Part shown: positions 6,246 to 11,426 of the stretch, piece by piece
How the letters are laid out: each line of letters starts with the position of its first letter
Numbering within the stretch: position 1 is the first letter of the stretch
Source: Planctomycetaceae bacterium
Lineage (GTDB): Bacteria > Planctomycetota > Planctomycetia > Pirellulales > Thermoguttaceae
NCBI GenBank assembly: GCA_009776995.1
Contig: WRMR01000113.1
Span: 1 to 11,426 of the forward strand
DNA: 11,426 nucleotides
Direction: 5' to 3'
The notes under the pieces: generated by a model
What the model saw: the letters and a program-made list of their open reading frames with translations, nothing else
Database searches by the model: none
What the model was told of the DNA's origin: nothing
Translations under genes and position numbers: made by a program

Positions 6246-8003
6246 ATGAACGAACTCACGAAAACCTCGATTTTTATTGCGATTGCCGTGGTCCTGTTAC
6301 TGTTTGCCTGGCTTGTGCAGCCACGGGATCGTTCCGTCAGAAACGACAATGACATGATCGGCAGGCAACTGCTGGAAAATTTCAAGGACCCGTCGGAGAT
6401 CAAGGAACTGCAAATCGTCAAATTTGTCCCGGAAACGGGCGATCAGGCCGATTTTCGCGTTGCCGAGGTCAACGGGAAATGGTGTCTGCCGTCGCACCAG
6501 AATTACCCCGCCGACGCCGACGATCAAATGGGACGGGTTGCGTCCGATTTCGTTGATCAAAAGGTGCTCGACATCGCCTACAGGGACACAGGCAACACCG
6601 ATGTGCGGGAAATGCACGCGACCTACGGCGTCCTCGACCCGGAATCGACGGGCTCCGGTACAGGCGACAGCGTCGGCGTCAAAGTAAAATTTACCGGCGA
6701 AAACCAGCGCATTCTCGCCTCGCTCATCATCGGCAAGGAGGTTGAAGACACCGGCGGCAGACATTCTTACGTGCGGGTCCCCGGCCAGAACACCGTCTAT
6801 GTCATGGCGATCAACAAAAACAACCTTTCGACGAAATTCGACGATTGGGTCGAAAAGAACCTGCTTGACATCAGCAGTTACGACCTCCAATCGGTGCGAA
6901 TGCAGGATTATTCGACCGACATGGTGGAAACCGATCAGGGCATTGCGATGGCACCGGTGTTCCACAGTTATTTCAAGGTCAATTACGACCCCATGGCACT
7001 CGGCGAAAAATGGCGGCTGGCAACATTCCAGCGGGCGGATGAGAGAACAGGACAGCGTATTGACGTGACGCTCGCGCCGGAGGAAGCGCTCAACGAGAAG
7101 ATGCTGGAGGACATGCGGCAGGCCTTTGACGATTTGAAGATCATCGACGTCCTCCGCAAGCCGGAGAGCATCGCGTCCGCACAACGGGCGGGTGAGGTGT
7201 TCGTCAAATCGTATGACGACATCGAAACCCTGCAAAACGTCGGCTACATGCTGCACGCCCGCGAAACGCAAGACGGAATGACGGCCATTCGGATTTATTC
7301 CCGTCAGGGCGAGGCGTTCATCGACATGAAAGACGGCATCGTGTATCACCTGATGTTCGGCAACCTGACCGGGACAAATGTCGCCGGGAATGCAACGGCA
7401 CCTTCGGCGGATACGGACGGCGAATCATCGGCGGACATCGGCGGCAGTGCCGCGACAAACGTGCTGTCGGCCAATCGTTACCTGATGATTCTGGCCGAGT
7501 TCGACGAATCGATCCTTGAGAAACCCGCTCTGGTTCCGCTGACCGAAGTGCCGGAAGAAGGTGACGAAGAGGAAATCGCCCGCTTGAAGCAGCAGAGGGA
7601 ATCGGACGAACGCAGCAATAAACAGCTTGAGGACGATTACGCTGATGCCATTGAAACGGGTAAACGCCGGGTGCAGGAACTGAATCTGCGTTTTGCCGAC
7701 TGGTTTTTTGTCATCTCGGACGAGGTTTTCAAGAAGATTCACGTCACCGATACCGACCTGATGACCCGGCCCGGCGAACCGCAACCCGACCCCGAATTTG
7801 ACGCCGGCCTTGACGAAATGGTCCGGCCTTTCAATGACATCATCACGCTGCCGTCCAACGGAGGGATTGATTTCCCGGGTGTTCCGCAAGATGACAGTGA
7901 TGACAATACAGAAGTTGCCATTCCTTCGGCAGAACCTGAACCCGTGACGGAACCGGAGCCAATCGTTGAACCGATACCCGCCGAACCGGAACCCGCAACG
8001 TAA
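6246..8003 (+). CDS. DUF4340 membrane-anchored protein
   Basis: This 585-residue protein has one N-terminal membrane helix (about residues 8-24, IFIAIAVVLLLFAWLV), and the rest is probably outside the cytoplasm. The region of about 65-260 fits DUF4340 (PF14238), seen in WRVAEVNGKW-like text (FRVAEVNGKWCLPS), ASLIIGKEV, YVRVPGQNTVYVM and DWVEKNLLDI. A second half with a Glu/Lys-rich segment (about 435-480) leads to RFADWFFVISDEVFKKIHV at about 482-500, a conserved block I associate with planctomycete members. The last 26 residues are a Pro/Glu repeat tail (EPEP motifs). GAGAG upstream (6235-6239) is a plausible ribosome site. In many genomes such proteins accompany GldG-type ABC transporter genes; none is visible here, so the partner may lie elsewhere. 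The ComEA-like gene follows after 57 bases and may be co-transcribed. Confidence 0.8.
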   Translation: MNELTKTSIFIAIAVVLLLFAWLVQPRDRSVRNDNDMIGRQLLENFKDPSEIKELQIVKFVPETGDQADFRVAEVNGKWCLPSHQNYPADADDQMGRVASDFVDQKVLDIAYRDTGNTDVREMHATYGVLDPESTGSGTGDSVGVKVKFTGENQRILASLIIGKEVEDTGGRHSYVRVPGQNTVYVMAINKNNLSTKFDDWVEKNLLDISSYDLQSVRMQDYSTDMVETDQGIAMAPVFHSYFKVNYDPMALGEKWRLATFQRADERTGQRIDVTLAPEEALNEKMLEDMRQAFDDLKIIDVLRKPESIASAQRAGEVFVKSYDDIETLQNVGYMLHARETQDGMTAIRIYSRQGEAFIDMKDGIVYHLMFGNLTGTNVAGNATAPSADTDGESSADIGGSAATNVLSANRYLMILAEFDESILEKPALVPLTEVPEEGDEEEIARLKQQRESDERSNKQLEDDYADAIETGKRRVQELNLRFADWFFVISDEVFKKIHVTDTDLMTRPGEPQPDPEFDAGLDEMVRPFNDIITLPSNGGIDFPGVPQDDSDDNTEVAIPSAEPEPVTEPEPIVEPIPAEPEPAT

Positions 8004-8060
8004 ACACAAAGGCAGGGCGGCCGCACCTTGACCACCGTCCTCTTACCTAAAGTTCTCCTC

Positions 8061-8510
8061 ATGCAAGAAGACCTCAAAGGTTTACCGGTTCCGCTTTCGC
8101 TGGTTGACGATTCCGAACGTCGCGAGCAACTTGTCGCCGTCGTGCGGCTCCGGGAGGACGACCAGTGGACCGTTCTCCGGCTACTGCTCGTGCTTGTGAT
8201 TTGCGTTGTGGCCTGGCTGGGATTTTTCGAATCCGGCAAAACGAATGTCAGTAAAACAGTCAAAAATCCAAACCGGGAGCTTCAATACCTCGTCGACTTG
8301 AATAACGCACCTAAAAATGAACTGTTACAACTTCCCGGCATCGGCGCAACGTTGGCGGAGCGCATCGTTGAGTATCGCAATGATGTTGCGTTATTCAAAA
8401 TTGTGGCCGATTTGAAAAAAATTCAGGGAATCGGCGACAAAAAGTGTGAAACTGCAACGCCTTATGTTTATATAGGGGACCGGGACGAGGGGACAGGGAT
8501 TGAGGAGTGA
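8061..8510 (+). CDS. Membrane-anchored ComEA-like helix-hairpin-helix protein
   Basis: This 149-residue protein has a 36-residue charged N-terminus, one membrane helix (about 37-56, WTVLRLLLVLVICVVAWLGFF) and a C-terminal double helix-hairpin-helix domain (about 78-136). The first hairpin is LPGIGATLAERIVEYR, introduced by VDLNNAPKNELLQ; the second is IQGIGDKK. This is the ComEA-type fold (PF12836), which binds double-stranded DNA without sequence specificity; ComEA captures DNA during competence. The SLBB domain found in many ComEA proteins is absent, so DNA uptake is possible but not proven. I chose ATG 8061; a TTG at 8028 gives 11 more residues, and neither start has a clear Shine-Dalgarno. 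The last residues (DRDEGTGIEE) and the stop codon are encoded by a purine-rich repeat, so the native C-terminus may have been replaced. Confidence 0.8.
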   Translation: MQEDLKGLPVPLSLVDDSERREQLVAVVRLREDDQWTVLRLLLVLVICVVAWLGFFESGKTNVSKTVKNPNRELQYLVDLNNAPKNELLQLPGIGATLAERIVEYRNDVALFKIVADLKKIQGIGDKKCETATPYVYIGDRDEGTGIEE

Positions 8511-8536
8511 GGAGTCAGGGATGAGGGGACAGAGGT
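8476..8536. repeat. Purine-rich direct repeats across the 3' end of the ComEA-like gene
   Basis: GAGGGGACAG occurs at 8487-8496 and 8523-8532, 36 bases apart. Between them TGAGGAG is repeated in tandem at 8501-8507 and 8508-8514, and CAGGGAT recurs at 8495 and 8516. The block is almost pure A and G on this strand and includes the stop codon at 8508-8510. Confidence 0.7.
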
Positions 8537-8855
8537 GAGAAATTTACGACATGATTCATTGACTCCGACTCCCAAAATCTCCCAGCCCGTCACAAAATTT
8601 TCAAAAATTTTATGTTAATTGGCGAGTTTCAGGTATTCTTGTTGACATGGGCAAACCTCTGTGACTATACTGGGGGAAACTGGAATTCGGTGTTGCTGGA
8701 TTGTTTCGCATATACGAATGTCGTAAAACTTTTCAAAAACAAAACAAGTCATTGTCAGGGAACAAGTAAGGCCGGCACGAAAAACGGTGCGGCGGGATTG
8801 ATGTCCCATCGGTCCTCCTTTTCTCAACTCGTTACGGTCAAAGGAGCTTCATCTC
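8511..8855 (+). other. Spacer with AT-rich upstream element, promoter and structured leader
   Basis: The 345 bases hold the rest of the purine-rich repeat, an AT-rich block at 8592-8620 (AAAATTTT repeated) that could act as an UP element, a strong promoter (8642-8671) and a leader of about 175 bases. In the leader, GCCGGCAC (about 8772-8779) can pair with GTGCGGC (about 8788-8794) with one bulged G, and GGGA/TCCC flank TTGATG just after. An AAGGAG ribosome site at 8841-8846 ends the region. No gene is supported. Confidence 0.5.
8642..8671 (+). promoter_or_regulatory. Strong predicted sigma70 promoter of the coiled-coil gene pair
   Basis: A perfect TTGACA (8642-8647), an 18-base spacer and TATACT (8666-8671, 5 of 6) give the best promoter in the window. 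Transcription would start near 8678, about 175 bases before the ATG at 8856. Confidence 0.7.
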
Positions 8856-9728
8856 ATGAATCTGATCGGAAAAATTCTTGTCGGTGTGATTTTCGTCATG
8901 AGCATTGTGTTTATGACGCTGGGTGTCGTCCTCTACTCGACGCAAAAAGACTGGAAGGACAAGTATAACAAGGTCAATGAAGAAAAAGGCCTGATTGCAT
9001 CGCAAAACAGCAAGATTCAGGAGGAGTCGGCCAAATTGAAGGATGAATATCAGCGACTGGACGACGAACTCAAGGAAAATCAAGCCAAATTCAATGACGA
9101 GATCGCCAAATTGGCAGAGGAAAACAACAATCTGAATACCCAAGTGGGCTTGTTCAGTCAGGAAAATGACAATAAGACAAAAGTCCTGGAAAGCACCCAG
9201 AAAAACATGGCCGATCTGCGGAGCGAACTGCTTGACACCCGTGCCAAACTCGCAACGGCTCAATCTGATCTGCACACGCAATTTGCGGCAATGGTCGCGG
9301 CAACCGATACCGCACGGGAACTCGCGCTGGCACTGGCAACATTGAAATCGACGTCGGATGTTTTGAACAGGGACTTGGCCGATTCGCGTTACCTGTTGAC
9401 CCAACTTGGCTATGGCGACCTGGCACCGGCGGTTTATGACGCCCACTTGCGGGATGTTCCGCCGCGAGTCGCGGGAACCATCACCGATGTTCGGCCCAAC
9501 GGTATGCTTGAAATCAACATCGGACGCGACGATGGTCTTCTGCAAGGACATAAATTGCACGTTTATCGTGACAATCAGGGCGTCCAGTCCTACCTGGGCC
9601 GGATTGAAATCATCGACGTCAAGCCGGGCAAATCCGTCGCCAAAATCATGCCGGAATATCGAACCGGCACCATTTTGCGCAATGACAACGTCACGGCTTA
9701 CGTAAGCCAGGTTACAGCAAGCCTGTGA
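8856..9728 (+). CDS. Membrane-anchored coiled-coil protein of unknown function
   Basis: This 290-residue protein starts at ATG 8856, with AAGGAG nine bases upstream. An N-terminal membrane helix spans about residues 5-27 (GKILVGVIFVMSIVFMTLGVVLY). Residues about 30-180 are a charged Lys/Glu/Asn/Gln-rich coiled coil with heptad-like spacing. A compact beta-rich domain follows (about 205-285) with PNGMLEINIGRDDGLLQGHKL in outline, LGRIEIIDVKPGKSVAKI and GTILRNDNV. That pattern resembles the C-terminal domains of FlgT-like or other envelope proteins that carry an 'nG..l.v.r..' motif, but I assign no family. The coiled coil would form oligomers and the tail domain may bind an envelope partner. 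The gene is closely followed (8 bases) by a small Lys/Pro-rich membrane protein. It is driven by the best promoter in the window, so it is probably well expressed. Confidence 0.75.
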   Translation: MNLIGKILVGVIFVMSIVFMTLGVVLYSTQKDWKDKYNKVNEEKGLIASQNSKIQEESAKLKDEYQRLDDELKENQAKFNDEIAKLAEENNNLNTQVGLFSQENDNKTKVLESTQKNMADLRSELLDTRAKLATAQSDLHTQFAAMVAATDTARELALALATLKSTSDVLNRDLADSRYLLTQLGYGDLAPAVYDAHLRDVPPRVAGTITDVRPNGMLEINIGRDDGLLQGHKLHVYRDNQGVQSYLGRIEIIDVKPGKSVAKIMPEYRTGTILRNDNVTAYVSQVTASL

Positions 9729-9736
9729 GGTGAATC

Positions 9737-9973
9737 ATGGCAAAAGCAAAAGCCCCCAAGCCGCCGAAACCGGTGAAAGCCAAAAAGGAAAAGCCGGTCA
9801 AGGCCAAAAAAGAAAAGGCTCCCAGGCAGCCGAAAGCAGTCAAACCCCGTGTGCCGAAGGTCAAGGTCAAGAGCGACCTTTATACCGTCATTCTGATGTT
9901 GACGTTCTTCGCCTTTGTTACGGCCTGTGTGTTCATGTATCTCAATAATTCCTTTCACACGGCGTACTTGTAA
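9737..9973 (+). CDS. Small Lys/Pro/Ala-rich single-pass membrane protein
   Basis: This 78-residue protein has a strongly basic N-terminus of about 46 residues, rich in Lys, Pro and Ala, with the octapeptide PVKAKKEK repeated in tandem at 12-19 and 20-27. A membrane helix follows at about 49-69 (TVILMLTFFAFVTACVFMYL) and then a nine-residue tail. The positive charge puts the N-terminus in the cytoplasm. The ribosome site GAGGTGA overlaps the stop codon of the upstream gene (9726-9728), and the start is eight bases later, so translation is probably coupled to the coiled-coil gene. I do not recognise a family. The basic tail could bind nucleic acid, acidic lipid or an acidic protein. A gene of this size could be overlooked, but the clear ribosome site, coupling and membrane helix make it a likely real one. 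Confidence 0.7.
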   Translation: MAKAKAPKPPKPVKAKKEKPVKAKKEKAPRQPKAVKPRVPKVKVKSDLYTVILMLTFFAFVTACVFMYLNNSFHTAYL

Positions 9974-10011
9974 TCTCACAGCCAGGGTAATCACGCAGTG
10001 ACGGCCGAATC

Positions 10012-10024
10012 GTCCTGAAAGGAC
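10012..10024 (+). repeat. Small hairpin GTCCT-GAA-AGGAC
   Basis: A perfect 5-bp stem with a three-base loop lies 39 bases after the small membrane protein gene and shortly before the larger GC-rich hairpin. It may be part of the same 3' end structure. Confidence 0.3.
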
Positions 10025-10036
10025 ATAATCTCTATA

Positions 10037-10058
10037 ACCCCCGGATTTATCCGGGGGT
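10037..10058. terminator. Perfect GC-rich hairpin between the small membrane protein gene and dapL
   Basis: ACCCCCGGAT (10037-10046) and ATCCGGGGGT (10049-10058) are perfect inverted copies; a realistic fold is 9 bp with a four-base TTTA loop. It sits after the coiled-coil operon and before the dapL promoter, as a terminator should. There is no T run on either side, so it is not a textbook intrinsic terminator. It also looks like the short palindromes of REP elements or of IS200/IS605-type ends, although no transposase is near. Confidence 0.5.
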
Positions 10059-10087
10059 AGGTGTTGCGGCAATGTCGCGTCATGCTC

Positions 10088-10116
10088 TTGTCATTCGTAT
10101 TCTTGCAGACTACAAT
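10088..10116 (+). promoter_or_regulatory. Predicted sigma70 promoter for dapL
   Basis: TTGTCA (10088-10093, 5 of 6) and TACAAT (10111-10116, 5 of 6) are separated by exactly 17 bases. Transcription would begin about 60 bases before the ATG at 10184. Confidence 0.6.
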
Positions 10117-10183
10117 ATCGGGTAGTCAATCTCTCTTTTTCTCTCCCGGCACAACAAGAATCGCAAGACAATAATTCAAAACG

Positions 10184-11419
10184 ATGATGACCGACCCCTA
10201 TTTTCAGCCACTGTTCGCCGAACGCATCGGCGGAGTGAATTACGGCAAATCGACCGATATCTACAAATTCGAGAAGATCAAACGCGCGAAACGCAAGGCA
10301 CTGGCCGATTTTCCCGACCGCCAACTGCTTGACTTCGGCATCGGCGAAAATGACGACATGGCCGACGAAAGTGTGCGTCGCGCCATGGCTCAGGAGATCA
10401 ACAAGCTTGAGAATCGCGGCTATGCGGACAATGGTTGTCTTGAATTCAAGGAAGCGGTTGCGCGTTTTATGACCCGTGAATTTGGCGTGGAACTCGACCC
10501 GGCCACCGAAATCAACCATGCCATCGGCTCGAAACCGGCTCTGGCCATGCTGCCGCAGTGTTTTATCAACCCCGGCGATGTGACACTGCTGACCGTGCCG
10601 GGCTATCCCGTAGCGGGAACGCATACCCGGTATTGCGGCGGTGAAGTGTATCGGCTGCCGCTTGCGGCGGAGAATGATTTTTATCCCGACTTGGACGGTA
10701 TTCCCGCCGACGTGCTGCAACGGGCGAAGCTACTCGCCATCAATTACCCGAACAGCCCGACCGGCCAGGTCGCAACGGCGGCGTTTTACGAAAAGGTCGT
10801 CGCGTTTGCAAAACGCAATCACATCGTCGTCGTGCAGGACGCGGCGCACGTTATGTTTTCGTACCGTGACAAGCCGCTCAGTTTCCTGCAAACGCCCGGT
10901 GCCAGAGACGTCGGCGTCGAGGTGCATTCACTCTCGAAGGGCTGGAATATGATTGGCTGGCGCATGGGCTGGGTTTGCGGTCATCCGTTGATTGTCCGGG
11001 CGTTTTCCGATGTCAAGGACAACAGCGATTCGGGGCAGTTCCTCGCCACGCAGAAAGCCGCCGCCGCTGCGCTCGACAACCCGGACATCCCACGCAAGGC
11101 ACGCGAAAAATATCACCGCCGGTTGCGTAAGCTGGTCGATGCCCTGACGCCGTTTGGCTTCGACGCCCAAGTGCCGGGTGGCAGTTACTTCCTATACACC
11201 GCCGCACCGAAAGGCTTGCAGGCCGGTCGGACGTTTGCCAACGCCGAAGAGGTCAGCCAGTACCTGATTACCGACCGCTCGATTTGCACCGTACCCTGGG
11301 ACGACGCGGGGCCGTTCCTGCGGTTTTCGGTAACCTACCTCGCCGAAACCGAACGCGACGAAGACGATCTCATGGCCGAACTCGCCGCCCGGCTGTCCGA
11401 AATCCATTTCGTGTTTTAA
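10184..11419 (+). CDS. dapL: LL-diaminopimelate aminotransferase (DapL)
   Basis: This 411-residue, full-length, PLP-dependent fold-type I aminotransferase fits LL-diaminopimelate aminotransferase (EC 2.6.1.83). That enzyme converts tetrahydrodipicolinate plus glutamate directly to LL-diaminopimelate, for lysine and peptidoglycan. Visible landmarks are the N-terminal DIYKFEKIKRAK, LLDFGIGENDD at 48-58, RGYADNGCLEFKEAVARF, the GSKPAL loop at 115-120, NYPNSPTG with Asn190, QDAAH with Asp219, SLSKGWNMIGWRMG with the PLP lysine Lys252 and Arg260, and LRFSV with the carboxylate-binding Arg380. All key residues are present. Two adjacent ATGs (10184 and 10187) are possible starts, and neither has a Shine-Dalgarno. 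Other acceptors within the class cannot be excluded by eye, but the NxGC and SKGWNMxGWRxG blocks favour DapL. The pathway variant is common in Planctomycetota and Chlamydiota. No other lysine genes are adjacent. Confidence 0.85.
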   Translation: MMTDPYFQPLFAERIGGVNYGKSTDIYKFEKIKRAKRKALADFPDRQLLDFGIGENDDMADESVRRAMAQEINKLENRGYADNGCLEFKEAVARFMTREFGVELDPATEINHAIGSKPALAMLPQCFINPGDVTLLTVPGYPVAGTHTRYCGGEVYRLPLAAENDFYPDLDGIPADVLQRAKLLAINYPNSPTGQVATAAFYEKVVAFAKRNHIVVVQDAAHVMFSYRDKPLSFLQTPGARDVGVEVHSLSKGWNMIGWRMGWVCGHPLIVRAFSDVKDNSDSGQFLATQKAAAAALDNPDIPRKAREKYHRRLRKLVDALTPFGFDAQVPGGSYFLYTAAPKGLQAGRTFANAEEVSQYLITDRSICTVPWDDAGPFLRFSVTYLAETERDEDDLMAELAARLSEIHFVF

Positions 11420-11426
11420 TGTTTAA

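Noticed and set aside
6297..7349. 350-codon minus-strand frame opposite the DUF4340 gene
   Set aside because: It is a mirror of a GC-rich coding frame, with no recognisable domain and no ribosome site.
8612..8968. 118-codon plus-strand frame across the promoter and start of the coiled-coil gene
   Set aside because: It runs through the strong promoter and ribosome site in a different frame and shows no domain.
8838..9560. 240-codon minus-strand frame opposite the coiled-coil gene
   Set aside because: Its Leu/Ile/Phe-rich text is what the antisense of a Lys/Glu-rich coiled coil gives; the plus-strand gene has a promoter and ribosome site.

Overview
The window most resembles a chromosomal stretch from a member of the Planctomycetota. 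This is inferred from gene content and style, not from a marker gene. The supporting points are an LL-diaminopimelate aminotransferase, a DUF4340 protein with a long acidic/proline-rich tail, a PhoPQ-activated (PqaA-type) secreted hydrolase, a very cysteine-rich exported protein, membrane-anchored coiled-coil proteins and patchy use of Shine-Dalgarno sites. The ferredoxin-type DUF362 protein suggests an anaerobic or facultative lifestyle (inference). I see no tRNA, rRNA, CRISPR array, insertion sequence or phage gene.

Layout. Bases 1-2761 carry three minus-strand genes for exported proteins: an Asn/Gly-rich tandem-repeat protein cut by the window edge, a PqaA-type alpha/beta hydrolase, and a protein with 31 cysteines. 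A long, very AT-rich divergent region (2762-3336) holds a good sigma70-type promoter for the cysteine-rich gene, a 15-base palindrome and long-spaced direct repeats. From 3337 to the end everything is on the plus strand: an A24-type prepilin peptidase homologue whose second catalytic motif looks lost; a DUF362/ferredoxin protein followed 45 bases later by an exported nitroreductase-like protein; a DUF4340 membrane-anchored protein followed 57 bases later by a ComEA-like helix-hairpin-helix protein; a strong promoter driving a coiled-coil membrane protein and a tiny Lys/Pro-rich membrane protein; a perfect GC-rich hairpin; and finally dapL with its own promoter.

How the genes relate. Most products act at or outside the cytoplasmic membrane. 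DUF362 plus the nitroreductase homologue look like a two-gene redox unit. The coiled-coil and Lys/Pro-rich proteins look like a two-gene membrane unit of unknown job. The prepilin peptidase homologue and the ComEA-like protein would both fit type IV pilus/DNA uptake but are not in one operon. DapL supplies meso-diaminopimelate precursor for lysine and peptidoglycan. I do not see a complete known defence, secretion or metabolic system. The best candidates for something undescribed are the cysteine-rich protein, the coiled-coil/Lys-Pro pair and the degenerate peptidase.
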